Under the pieces are notes generated by a model. That model did no database searches. It was given only the letters and a program-made list of their open reading frames with translations, and had not been told where the DNA came from. DNA of 64,000 bases from Geosiphon pyriformis (Eukaryota; Glomeromycota; Glomeromycetes; Archaeosporales; Geosiphonaceae), in NCBI GenBank assembly GCA_016748015.1, contig JAAOMT010000786.1, positions 764,157 through 828,156 on the forward strand. The letters are read 5' to 3'. Below are positions 35,318 to 47,090 of this stretch, piece after piece. Position 1 is the first letter of the stretch. Each line of letters starts with the position of its first letter. A program made the translations under genes and the position numbers.

Positions 35318-37868
35318 ATGGCTTTTATATGGGAACCATTTATAAAATTATCTCAACGGTCACGTCAAGTCTTGCCAGTCGGTAAAGGACTTAGTCGTCT
35401 CAATGTAAACTTTCGTTCTCAAAGATTTGCCTCGTTATCAAACCTCAAAACGCTTGATTCAAAGCAAAATCTTATTGAAAAAATCGTACAAAAATATGCA
35501 GTCAGCCTTCCAGCCGGACACAAGGTCAAGAGTGGTGAGTTTGTGACAATTCGACCAGAACACGTAATGACTCACGACAATACAGCGGCTGTTATGAAAA
35601 AGTAAGACCACCCCACCTACTACAGTGACTACAGGTTATGCAGATTTGAATTTTATGAGCCTTCGCTTGGGCGATTTTTTCCGTTTGCAGATTCCAGAGT
35701 ATCGGTGTGGAAAAATTTAAGTTTTCTCATCAAGCTGTATTTACTCTTGATCATGATGTACAAAATAAATCGGAAAAGGTTTGTATATATTTATACGTTT
35801 TCGCTTGTTTTATATCATTCTGACAAATTAGAAATCTTAATTTTTTTAGAATCTTATAAAGTATTCTTCAATCGAGGAATTCGCCAAAAAACATGGTGTA
35901 GATTTTTATCCGGCTGGTAGAGGAATTGGACATCAGATTCTAATAGAGGAAGGATATGCTTTTCCATATACTTTAACAGTCGCCTCGGATTCTCATTCAA
36001 ATATGTATGGTGGTATCGGCTGTCTTGGTACTCCGATAGTTCGTACCGATGCGGCAGCTCTTTGGGCAACAGGTCGAATTTGGTGGCAGATTCCTCCGGT
36101 GGTTAAAGTTGAGTTCAAGGGACAAATTCCGCTTGGAGTATCTGGCAAAGATATAATCATCACCTTGTGTGGACTTTTTAATAAAGATGAAGTTTTGAAT
36201 TGTGCAATAGAGTTCACGGGCGATGATGCGATCCGTTCGCTCACTTTAGATGACCGATTGACTATTTCCAATATGACTACTGAATGGGGTGCTTTGGCTG
36301 GGGTATTTCCTGTTGACGAGGTTACTATCAAATGGCTTAGAAAAAGGGTTGAAATATTAGACATGAAAAGATTTGAAAATCCTAATTTAAAGAATATTAG
36401 TGATCCGTTCAAACATCCTCGTATCAATCGTGAAAGGATTGATTTGATTGAACAAGAACCTATTAGTGCATCTCCAAACGCTTATTATGCGAAACATTTA
36501 ACTTTGGATCTTTCAAGTGTATCACCACATATCTCTGGTCCCAATTCTGTCAAAATTTCGACACCACTCTCACAACTTGAAAAGCAAAATATTTCAATTA
36601 ATAAAGCCTATCTTCTTTCATGCACCAATTCGCGTGCAAGTGATTTACACGTTGCAGCTGAAATAATTAAAGGAAAAAAAGTAGCCGATGGGGTTGAATT
36701 CTATGTTGCCGCCGCTAGTAGCGAAGTCCAAAAAGATGCCGAAGCTAACGGTGATTGGGAAACCTTGGTAAATGCTGGGGCTAAAGTCTTGCCAGCCGGA
36801 TGTGGCCCTTGTATTGGTGAGGAGGGCAATCACGGTGAAATATTCTATTAACTTCCCACTAAGTGTTAAAAAATTATCAATAGGTCTAGGGGTCGGTTTA
36901 TTAGAAGATGGGGAGGTGGGTATTTCCGCCACGAACAGAAACTATAAAGGTCGGATGGGATCTCCAAAAGCTTTGGCATATTTAGCCTCACCAGGTATTT
37001 TTCATCTGCTTATTAAGACGTATTTATCAGGAAAAATAATTAAAAGCAAAATTAATCCTTAAAACAGTCGTAGTGGCAGCATCTGCTATAGCTGGAAAAA
37101 TCACAAGTCCCAATTTTCTTGGATCTTCATCGTTTCCCACTTTCGAGAATTCGTTCGAGCAGAAAAGCTCTATTTCTATAAATCTTAAAGAGCAATTCTC
37201 GGACGATTCCTTGATTCCTTTAGACCAGTCATCACTGCCAAACTTTCCAGAATCAATAAAAGGTGAATTGTTATTTTGTCATGGAGATAATTTGAACACT
37301 GATGCCATCTATCCCGGCAAATATACCTATCTTGATGATTTATCGTTGGAATATATGGCAAATGTTGCAATGGAGAACTATGATCCCGAATTTCAAAAAG
37401 TTGTACGACCGGTAAGAAAAGAATGTCAATAGAATGGAAGAAAAGGTTAATTGGTGGGGTTTTTTTTGACAATTTAAATCATTTGATATTTCTCAGGGGG
37501 ATATCCTTGTTGGCGGATTCAATTTCGGTACTGGATCTTCACGGGAGCAAGCCGCCACCGCGATCAAAGCCCGAGGAATTAAATTAGTGATTGTCGGTTC
37601 CTTATCAGAAATTTTTAAACGCAATTCCATAAATAATGCATTATTACTGTTAGAGGCACCTCAACTTGTAAATGATTTGAAAAAACATTTTGGAACTCGA
37701 GCTCTTAGTCAACGAACTAATTGGTTGGCCGAAGTATTTTTGACCCAAGGAACAATTTCTATTAATCAAGGAGAGAAGATATACAAAGTAGGCGCCTTGG
37801 GAAATAGCGTACAAGAATTATGGGTAGCAGGTGGCCTTGAGAGCTGGATTAAGCAAAATGTACAATAA
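35318..37868 (+). CDS. LYS4: Homoaconitase, mitochondrial (lysine biosynthesis)
   Basis: Six exons keep frame: 35318-35601, 35691-35778, 35850-36816, 36884-36994, 37068-37411 and 37497-37868 (721 residues, normal for the family). The N-terminus is basic and Ser-rich, as for mitochondrial import. Seen in order: [54 protein letters not shown], the SCTNSR cluster Cys and GCGPCIG (two Cys, split by intron 3). Together these carry the three ligands of a 4Fe-4S cluster. The C-terminal swivel domain has [14 protein letters not shown], and across intron 5 [13 protein letters not shown], which holds the substrate-binding Ser-Arg. These motifs, especially EKIVQKYAV and the [14 protein letters not shown] region, fit homoaconitase better than aconitase. 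The enzyme interconverts homocitrate-derived homoaconitate and homoisocitrate in the alpha-aminoadipate pathway. The IS607/Fanzor relic ends about 125 bp upstream, inside its likely promoter. Confidence 0.92.
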
Positions 37869-38135
37869 GCATGATTCGCTAAATTCAAATTTCAGTCTAA
37901 CACTTATGCAACAGATAATTTATTTTATGACAAATGAAATTCATTACTTGTTGCCCAACGTTCAGGAATTAATTTGATTCTTTTAATTTCATTTCTTTAC
38001 TCAATTATGAAGTTGCTCAAGTATTTTGACTATGATTGATGATACTATATTATCCTACTATTGTTTTGATTCGATGTATGAATCAATTACCACTAATAGA
38101 TTGATGAATCCCAGGTTCGTGATATAATTTGTCGA
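37869..38135. other. Convergent intergenic region of LYS4 and SIN3
   Basis: The 267 bp between the two stop codons must hold both 3' UTR ends. AT-rich, no ORF. Confidence 0.6.
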
Positions 38136-41100
38136 CTAGTTCTGATTTGCCAAGGCCGTTAGAAGCCAGGCATCCCACTTAGACTTTCGTCGCATTTTGT
38201 CCTGATCGAGTTTAGTCTGTGAGACGGGAGGATTTAGGCGTATGAAGCTATCCTCGGTATTGTTGACAAAAAAGACATGATAAGAATTGATGCGAATCTT
38301 AATTTCAAGATCATTTCGATAGATGTACTTGTGACTTTTAGTTTGATGTTGAGTAAGATCCAAAGATGGCATGTTGTCGTCCTTTGAGAGGATATTTCTC
38401 ACAAGAAATGGTGTTTTACTCTTCCAAGGCAAGCCTTGCGTGGGATGCACATTCATATAGCTGTACACGTAAAATGCCCATGTTTCTTCGGATGATACGG
38501 CGTTACCAAATGAACCATCTCTACCTGATAACGAAATGGTCATTGTCTTTTCTCCTTTGTGATAGTCAATCCTATAAGTATGGTCTTCAGACCCGATGAT
38601 AGTATTTGCTTGTAGTTGATACATTATTCTAGCCCGAACTTTGGAAGGTTCGCTTTGGTGTTGGAGATTTTCTTCAAATAATCGCAAGAGAACTCCAGCC
38701 TTGTGATCATTTACAATGCTTTGCATCTGCTTCACAGTTTGCATTGCAATCTTGTCAACTGTAAACATCACGTAGGCTTTGATCCCATAAATTTGACGAA
38801 GGCGGTCTTCAAATTCGGTCGAGTCATATTCCTCCTCGATGAACTTATCAATGAGTTCTGATAGAACAATATAAGGTTCACCGACTGAATCTGGATCAAC
38901 GTCAGGCTCACGAAGCCCAAGTTGAACTGCAACCGGAACAGGGGCGGTGTGGTTAGGTGAAGCCGACCTGGGAGGTGGGGCAATTTTCATCTGCTCAAAC
39001 CTCATAAAAAGGACCTGTATGTACCGAAACAAACAATAAAATTGGCTATTCCCAAAAAAACAAGTAAAAGTGTTTCTTGGCTTTCCAATTCCGGCTTTTG
39101 ATACAACCGCCTTAAGATCTTCGCGGGATTTTTGCGCGATTTGAATCCAGTTATATTCTAAGGGTGCGGCTATTTGTTGTGACTCTTCAGAAGAACCGAC
39201 ATTTGCTCCTTCTTCTTTGTCAAGCAGCATATCAGTGTCTTCCAAAAACCCATCAAAGAATGTAGAAGAAAGGTCGAAATATTTGATGATGAAAGATTTA
39301 AGAAATGGCTTAATTTTTGCTCGATCAACTGGAGCAACAGTAGGTGCGTGATCCAAAGATGTAAAGAGGACATGAGCTACATCTTTAAAAACTTCAAGAT
39401 CATTGAAAGTGTATTTTAGTTGATGTGAGAATTCCTCGTCTTCCATTTGCTCACGTTGAAGAGCCTCAATCTCAGATATCATGTTTTTATTGTTCCATGT
39501 CTTCTTGTCATCGGCCTTAAAAGTGATACCTCTGTGATCAAGGGATTTATGATAATTATTCGCGTCAACTTCTCGCCAGATTTTGTTCCATTGACGCTGG
39601 GCTCGCCTGAATTCTTCATCCTTTTGTTTTAATCGTTTTAAAACAACTGGAATGGCCATAGCGCTGTTCGAATGAATGGCTTCGAGAACTTCGTCACTGA
39701 GGTCACCATATATTTTTTTGATAACACGTTGGTAAGTTAAAGACTTGCCCCCAAGCCCAGGACCCAGTCGATACTTTGCCTTTTCTTCCGGAGTCATTTT
39801 TGCGATCTTTAGTGCAATAGGTTCTAGCATAGCGATTGTGTACAAATTTGTTTGGATAAACTGATCATATTCATATCGTTCGTCTTCGGTTTTAAACATA
39901 GCCTCCTCGTACTGATTTTTTTTATGTGATTGAAAACCACCATCTTCACTAGCCCACGTGGGATAAGAAACCCATTCGTCATTCAAGACTTCATGGCATA
40001 GTTGATCTTTTCCAGAACATGGCATATGCGACTCACGATATGCATCTGGGAGTTGCCGATAACTAGGCCCATAAGCTTTACATTCTTTGAGATTCAAGTT
40101 TGGACGATCGACAGGTGTATTTATGACAATTTCATCACCCTTATCATACTTGATAAATTGTTTAAACCTTTGAAATAATTCATTATTCTTTCCAAGGCAA
40201 ACTCGCATCGAATCCACAACATGATCGTCATCCAAAATACGACATGTATATAGGTGAATGATTTTGAGGAAGTCAGTGAACTCACTTTTGTCACCTAAAT
40301 ACTGCTTAACCTTTTCGAAGAATAAAATTTCTTCATCAGAAACTTGTCGTCTGAGAGGTTGCTTGGATTCGTCTTCCAAAGAAGGATCTTGGGAAGGTTT
40401 ATGCTGATGTTTCGTCTTCTTTGTCTTTCCCGGAGATCCAGAGATGCCGTTCCTACCTATACCTGAAACGGGCCTCTTCTTTTTACTTTGACCTGAAGGT
40501 GAAGAACTCATTCCTGCTGTGGAACCCGAGCCAACACCCGTTGAACTGTCTATCAAAGGTTTTTTGTATCCGTCGTTTTTATTGGGTGCTGATTGAGAAG
40601 GCGGGAAATTACCCACTGGTGGTAATCGAGCTCCAACACTTGAAATGGCCGGAATCAAATGATGTGTTTTAATTCCAGTCCCATGGGCTTGGGCAAGCAA
40701 TGAACCCACAGGAAAGTTCCCCGAAGTATCAGGAAGAAATTGCTTGAACTCGTCCAAAAGATCGGGTGCGCTTTTGAACAAATCTTGAACCTGAGAGTAG
40801 ACCTCCTGAATAGGTTTTTGCTCTTTTTGATAGGTTTGTAATATTTCTAGGAATTGTTTATAGGTCTCAGGTTCCGTTGAGAATCGGTTCTTAATTTTAT
40901 TCACATAATTAATTGCATGATTGAACTCGACAGGTGCTCGTTTTCCCTGTTGCTGCTGTTGCTGATTATGAGTATTGGCAGTAATTCCAATTCCAATATT
41001 TGATTGAGAACCCGACATGAAGTGGGTAACCGCTTGCTGAGTAATCTGAGACGTTGGTGGATGCGGCTGCAGTGTCTGCATCATTGTCGGAGGTGGAGTA

Positions 41101-41522
41101 ACTTGAGAATAGCTAGGTGGAGCAGGATAATACCCAGACGCCGTAGAGCCGGTTGAACCGCCGGTCGTCGTTGTCGCAGGTTGATGCCCATCCCCAGTTG
41201 CACCTCCAGTTGAAGTGCTAAGGGTCCCAGATGGAGTGGTCACACGGATAGTACTAGAGTTTGGCTCGTGCGGGTTTGTAGAGCACTCGATATGATAACC
41301 AGGAGGTAAAAAGGTATTAAAACCTTGTATTAAGGATGGATGACCCTGGAAAAGTGATGATACTCGTTCTATTACTCCAGGTGTGTCGATAGTTTGACTT
41401 TTGAAATCTTTCATGATATCCAGAAAGCGATTATATACTTCTGGCTGATCTGAGAATTGGACTTTAACCTGGTCGAGATACGATAAGGCGTCTTTAACGT
41501 TAAGTGGTCTATATCCAGCCAT
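38136..41522 (-). CDS. SIN3: SIN3 transcriptional corepressor scaffold
   Basis: One uninterrupted 1128-codon frame, unusual here because the other recognised genes have introns. Three paired amphipathic helix (PAH) domains lie at about residues 5-75 (LNVKDALSYLDQVK), 199-265 (FNHAINYVNKIKNRF) and 400-458 (LFFEKVKQYL). The HDAC-interaction domain spans about 480-580 (YGPSYRQLP, CHEVLNDEWVSYPTW, YEYDQFI). A conserved C-terminal region follows (TFTCFFGNSQFYCLFRYIQ). Linkers are Ser/Thr/Gly/Pro-rich with a short Gln run near 185. SIN3 holds class I histone deacetylases (Rpd3 type) and recruits them through PAH-bound repressors. It is shorter than yeast Sin3, with a short N-terminus before PAH1. 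The ATG at 41520-41522 has PAH1 beginning directly after it. Expected location is the nucleus. Confidence 0.93.
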   Translation of the reverse strand: MAGYRPLNVKDALSYLDQVKVQFSDQPEVYNRFLDIMKDFKSQTIDTPGVIERVSSLFQGHPSLIQGFNTFLPPGYHIECSTNPHEPNSSTIRVTTPSGTLSTSTGGATGDGHQPATTTTGGSTGSTASGYYPAPPSYSQVTPPPTMMQTLQPHPPTSQITQQAVTHFMSGSQSNIGIGITANTHNQQQQQQGKRAPVEFNHAINYVNKIKNRFSTEPETYKQFLEILQTYQKEQKPIQEVYSQVQDLFKSAPDLLDEFKQFLPDTSGNFPVGSLLAQAHGTGIKTHHLIPAISSVGARLPPVGNFPPSQSAPNKNDGYKKPLIDSSTGVGSGSTAGMSSSPSGQSKKKRPVSGIGRNGISGSPGKTKKTKHQHKPSQDPSLEDESKQPLRRQVSDEEILFFEKVKQYLGDKSEFTDFLKIIHLYTCRILDDDHVVDSMRVCLGKNNELFQRFKQFIKYDKGDEIVINTPVDRPNLNLKECKAYGPSYRQLPDAYRESHMPCSGKDQLCHEVLNDEWVSYPTWASEDGGFQSHKKNQYEEAMFKTEDERYEYDQFIQTNLYTIAMLEPIALKIAKMTPEEKAKYRLGPGLGGKSLTYQRVIKKIYGDLSDEVLEAIHSNSAMAIPVVLKRLKQKDEEFRRAQRQWNKIWREVDANNYHKSLDHRGITFKADDKKTWNNKNMISEIEALQREQMEDEEFSHQLKYTFNDLEVFKDVAHVLFTSLDHAPTVAPVDRAKIKPFLKSFIIKYFDLSSTFFDGFLEDTDMLLDKEEGANVGSSEESQQIAAPLEYNWIQIAQKSREDLKAVVSKAGIGKPRNTFTCFFGNSQFYCLFRYIQVLFMRFEQMKIAPPPRSASPNHTAPVPVAVQLGLREPDVDPDSVGEPYIVLSELIDKFIEEEYDSTEFEDRLRQIYGIKAYVMFTVDKIAMQTVKQMQSIVNDHKAGVLLRLFEENLQHQSEPSKVRARIMYQLQANTIIGSEDHTYRIDYHKGEKTMTISLSGRDGSFGNAVSSEETWAFYVYSYMNVHPTQGLPWKSKTPFLVRNILSKDDNMPSLDLTQHQTKSHKYIYRNDLEIKIRINSYHVFFVNNTEDSFIRLNPPVSQTKLDQDKMRRKSKWDAWLLTALANQN

Positions 41523-42589
41523 AGCTTTACCTCAGTTAAATGAATTCTTAGACGTAAAAGAGCAAAGCTCCTTAACACCGACAATGATAAAAAAAGCTAT
41601 TTCCTCTTTTCTAAAGATTAAAGCTGTAAAGTTGAAATGGCAACAAATGAACTAACAACAAACTTGTTAAATGAGGCTTTACCACATAACGCAAGCACAA
41701 ATAGAGATCAATAGTTCTGGAACCTACTGTCTGTAATGTAGTTGATCACTGGATTATCATTTAGTGTTATGTACAAATCAAAAATGGTGAAGTAAAAAGA
41801 ATCTCGAAATTTTGTTTTAATAATTATAAGATATTTAAATAAAGATAAAGATGATATGATTAATTAATTAATAATAATTATAGTTCTTCATTTTTTCAAT
41901 TTTTTTTAATTGCTTTAACAAAGTGAGGATCTAAAATTAAACGTGACCAGCCGTTAAGGCAACACTACGCACCATTAAACATATCCATATTTATTAATTA
42001 TAACTATTATTATATGAAAAAATAGTTTAATTATAATAATTTAAAACATTATTATTTTGTTTATAAATAAATCACATATAGTTTATAAATTTTTGGTATT
42101 ATAAACATGATAATTTTTTTGTAAGAAATCAAAATATCTTATGTTTGTAATAATAAAAATGCTTTTAATAAATTATTTTTTAATTATTAATGTAAAAGAT
42201 ACTATAAAAAATTCAAACTGTCAGTTTTTTAAGCTTTTTAATAAAGAAATCAATCAAATTTTTTATTCCGTTTATTAATTTTTAATTATGAATTTTTTGA
42301 AAAAGCTAATTACAATTACAAATTTATTAAAATTAATAAACAGCTTATTATATAGCTAAATTGATTTATATAATAATAAACAATATTAACTATTATTAGT
42401 TAACATAATTTATTATTTAATTAGTACTTTAAAAAACAGTTTTATTTATTAAAATACAAAAAAAAAATTTTAAATGCTTATTTAGCTGTATGTTTTAAGT
42501 ATTTACCAATTTTATTTTATTCTAATACTATTATTATTATATTATATATTTAAGCTAAAAACTCTTTGTTTTCTTAATTTTATGATCAT
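41523..42589. other. SIN3 upstream region passing into AT-rich DNA
   Basis: 41523-41800 is of gene-like composition and probably holds the SIN3 promoter and 5' UTR. From about 41800 it is AT-rich with no ORF. A GACCAGCCGTTAAGGC island at 41946 is not explained. Confidence 0.45.
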
Positions 42590-44790
42590 AACTAGAGCAA
42601 AAAGTAAAAAAGCTGTATCTAATATTTTTTCTGAGATATCCAATAAAATTTCAACCAGAAAAGTTTTCTCTGTTGTAGAAGCAACAGACAGAACATTTTA
42701 GAAGCCTTTTTTTTACCTAATAATTATAAAAAGCTGTTTTTGGTAGTTATTAAAACAACTTCTTTATCTTTGGCTGGTCTTTTACTAGTCAAAATTCTCT
42801 CAAAGAGACACACTTAGATTAGTTTTAGTGTTGTCTCTACTTCTTCAAAGAGCCCAAAAATTTTTAATAATAGACCAGTTAACAAGCTGGTCTTCTCTTC
42901 CATAACTGCTACACCAGATGCTATTAGCACTTCTTCTTCAAAAAAAAATAATTAAAAAAACCAAAAGTTCAGAAAAGTAAAAGCAGTTGCTTGTTTCTGC
43001 TATTGTTATACTGAACCCCTTTGTGATTTCCAATAAGATCTTAGGTAAGATTTCTATAATATCATCCAGCATATTATTTAAGATAAGCCAAGATCAATCA
43101 CTAAATGTGTTGTCAAATATGGTGTTTTTTGGCAGATTATTACCAGTTTTAGAAGCAAATTAACTATTTCTTATGATGTTACTTGTTTTTGAAAACTGGG
43201 CTGACTAAATAGAAACTGAATTATCTCCTTCTCTGGTTTCTGGTGCTGCCACTAATAATTCTTGAAAAATCATTATTAGTTATCAAAAATTTACTAAGTG
43301 GATGACTTTTATTCTAATGTCTGGTGCTATTTTTAAGATCAAATTGGCTTATATTAAAGCTGTTTTCCAGTTTGTACATGGTTTTCTAAATGTAAAATTA
43401 GTATTAAAGAACAATATAAAGCTCTTTTATATGAAATTTGTTTCTTAAGTGTCTTTGAAAGCTGTATTTTTGGTTAAGCTTACAAGTTTTGTTTGCTTAA
43501 CCACTCTTAAAATTGCCAAGTCTTTGGTGGTTTTTGAGTCCAGTCCCTTTTTTGCTGCTATTATATTGCATAATATGTCTTTAAGTATGTTTGCTGCTAA
43601 TATTAAAACAGTTTTTGGTGTTTTTGATAATATTATTCATATTGTACTAAAGTCTGCTGGTATTTGGCAATATATGATTGTTTATTTTGAAAAGTTGGAC
43701 TTTGCTGTATCTATTTTAGATCATTGGTTAGTTTTGGTGAGCAAGAATAATGTTAGAATTTTTTTTTTAATAAATTAGAATAAGACTATTCTGTCTTGAA
43801 ATAGATTTAAGACCAAACTAGTTAACCTTTCTTCTGGCTGTATTGCTTTTAAAATCAATAATATGATTTCTTAGTTTAGTAATCAGACATGTTTTATTCT
43901 TTGCTTTTCTGATTTTGGTTATTATTTCTGATTGCTTTGGTTATTTTTGGTTCTCAGGTTGATTTAGATGCTGCAGTTTTTAAGACTAGTATGTTAAAAA
44001 AATTCTGTATCTGATAGAAAATTCCTGGAAATTGGTGTTATTTTTAATGTCAAGATTCAGATTATTTGGCTTTGGATTATAAAATGTTTTTGTCTTTTTT
44101 TTTTAAGACTTCCAAAGTGTTTACCTCTTGTATTGTTGATAACAAATTCTATGTTAAAGCTGCTGCTTTTGTGCTTCCTTCAGTTTTTAGTCCTTTAACT
44201 GGTTCAGTTTTTTTATTAATATAGTATCTAATAACTCTATGGTTATTTTTTGGTTAATCTCTTTAGAATTGGAGTTGGCCAAACTTTTTAATCTGGTTAA
44301 TTCTATTGTTAAGCCTGTTGATTCCATGGTAAAAGTGTTTGAACAATTTATTAATAAAAACTTGGTTTTGAATAGTGCTTTTGGTTTTAGGATTAATAAA
44401 GTTTTGGTACACATGGATTTTTTTAGCAAAACTGTTGGTAAGCTGAAACATAAGATTGTTGCTTTGAAACTAAGTATAACTATGCAGATATTAATATGTC
44501 TGGCTTTTATATAAGTTTGTTTTCTATTGACAATAATATGTTTTCTAATTTGATATTACTTTGGGAACATAAATCTGTTGCTGTTAAGTTTGATGCCTTA
44601 AAAACAACTGAGTAGTTGGTTGAATTAGTTAATAATAGTGCTATATTATTTGAAATTGTTTAGAAAATGTCTTCTTTGAATAAGTTTTTTTCCAAAGTAT
44701 TAATGTAGTATACATATAGAAAATACATAAACTATATTTAGTACTAAGACATCTAATTCCTAAATAGTAATTGGGCTATACTTGTTAAAT
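42590..44790 (+). mobile_element. LINE ORF1-region copy, moderately eroded
   Basis: Better-preserved homologue of 16330-18475. Open pieces are 43449-43778 (MSLKAVFLVKLTSFVCLTTL, NIIHIVLKSAGIWQYMIVYF) and 44239-44514 (MVKVFEQFINKNLVLNSAFG). It resembles ORF1 of the LINE at 47.1-49.8 kb in its KSAGIWQ...VYFEKLDFAVS block, an RNA-recognition-like segment. It ends near 44790 in (TAA)n at about 44795-44820, a common LINE 3' feature. CpG dinucleotides are almost absent. Confidence 0.6.
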
Positions 44791-47090
44791 CCTAATAATA
44801 ATAATAATAATAATAAATTATTATTGTTATTATTAATATTAACTGTAATTGTATATTTTTTTATAATAAAAGCCATAATAAATTTTGTTTTTTTATAAAA
44901 AAATACTATTATTAATAATAAAATTTAATAAAATAATTTAACAATTATTTAAATTTTATATAATTATTTAATAAAACTTAAAAAAAGATATTATATATAT
45001 AATTAATATTTTTATTAATATTTAAGTTGTATTTATAATAACAAAAAAACTTTTTTTCTTTAAGTTTTTAGTTTATTTATATAATTATAGATCTTGTTTA
45101 TATATGTTTTTAAAATCATAAATATTTGTTTTTTATATTTTTTGGTCTTTAATAAAAGTTTTTTTTTAATTTTTAAATATACTTATATTATTATTTTTTG
45201 AATGTTTTTAAAATTAATTTTTTTTTTGGAGTTTTTTTATTTGGTTTACATTAAAAATAAGATAATATTATTATTAAATATTTATATAAATTATAAAATA
45301 ATTTTTTTGTAAATTTTATTTACAAAATTGCAAATTTATTAATATATTTATAATCATATATATTATATTAAATTATATTTTTTTACAAAAATCTAAACTA
45401 TAAAAAATTAAACAATTAAGTACAAAACAAATATAAACAAATTTTTAATTATTATTATCACCAATTTTGCTATAATTATTAAAACAGCAAATTGTAAATT
45501 AATTATAATATCTTATTTTTAATATTTTGTTTTTAATATTTTATTTTTATTATTAACTTATTAAATTTGAAAGATATAAATATTTGAATTTAAAAAGCAA
45601 ATTTTTACTTAGTTTTTATTATTATTAGAAGATAACTTTTTTTTTATAAATTTATATGAATATTTATTGTTAAAATAATTAGTTATATATTAATTTATTA
45701 TTATAATATATTTGTTTTTTTAAACTAATTATTAATTTTTTTTAATGTTTAAATAAAATAAAAAATATATATTAATATTTTTTTATAATAAATAAATTTT
45801 TTATTTTTAAAATAATGGTTTAAAATTTTTGTTTTTGTTTTTAAAACTGTAGTAATTATAATAATTGTTAAAAGTCAAACTTATAGTTATTTTGTTGTTC
45901 TTTTTATTTTTACTTGCAATTTTTTTTGCTTAAAATCTTAATATTAAAGATTAAATATTTGTTTTTAGGATTTTTGTAATTATTGGCCAAATTTATAGTT
46001 ATTTTATTATTTACTTTACTATTTTTTAATTTTTTGTTTTTATTTTTTTTGTTTTTATATCTAAAACCAAATTAATTATTAAAAAATTGTTTTTGTAAAT
46101 AAAATATATATTTATAAAACAGCAAATTATTTTTATAGCTTTATTTTTAATTTATAATTATCTATTATAATTGTTTTTATAAATAAAATTAAAAATAATA
46201 TTAAGCAAATTATTTAAGTTTTTATGTCTTAATATTTAATAATAATAAACTTTTAAGCTTGAATAATCTTTTTTATAGTTTTATTAAAAATATTAACAAG
46301 TATTTTTTTTATATTAAATTATATTATTGTAATATAATTTTTTAATAAATTTTAAAAATACTTATAATTTTTGTTTTTTTTGTTTAAAATATAATTTTTT
46401 ATTATTATATGATATACAATTTTATAATAATAAACATAGTATAAAATTAATATTTTTAATATATATAACATATTTAAAATCTTTATTTTTTTTTAATATA
46501 TTATTTTATTGTTATTTTATATTTAAATATACATAAATTTTTAAATTTTTTGTTATTATTTCTACTTTTTGCTTTTTTTAAATATAAAAAAAAAGATTTA
46601 TTTTAGTTTTGTGTTTTTATTGTTTTTTATTGCTTATTTTTTCTTTTTTATTATTAACAATTAAAATTTGTAATAATATTTTCAATTAATTATTGATATA
46701 AAATTAGATATAAAATTATTTTATATATATATTATAATAATTTTTGTATTATTAAAATAGCAATAATAAAGTTAGTATTAGTAAATAATTATAACTTAAA
46801 TATCAAAATAATAAATATAAGTTTTTATTTTTAAGCAATAAAAAATAAAAAAACACATTTTTTAAATTAAGTTACAATATAAATATATTAATAAAGTTTT
46901 ATTTGTAATATTAGTAAAAACAAAAATTTTTAATATTGTTATTGTTAAAAAAATAATAAATTATATAATAATAAATTATAAAATATATAAAAATTTAATA
47001 ATAATAATTAGATTGTATATTTATACAATTATATAATAATATTAATAATTAATTAAAAAAAACTTTTTTTTTGTTGATCTTCTGATTACA
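44791..47090. other. Extremely AT-rich repeat desert, no gene
   Basis: Almost only A/T with T-rich runs on the plus strand. No conserved reading frame in either direction. Confidence 0.6.

Noticed and set aside
42590-44790. Possible bidirectional gene pair from overlapping ORFs on both strands at 44187-44514
   Set aside because: The plus-strand LINE alignment to 16.3-18.5 kb explains the open frame; the minus-strand frames are shadows.
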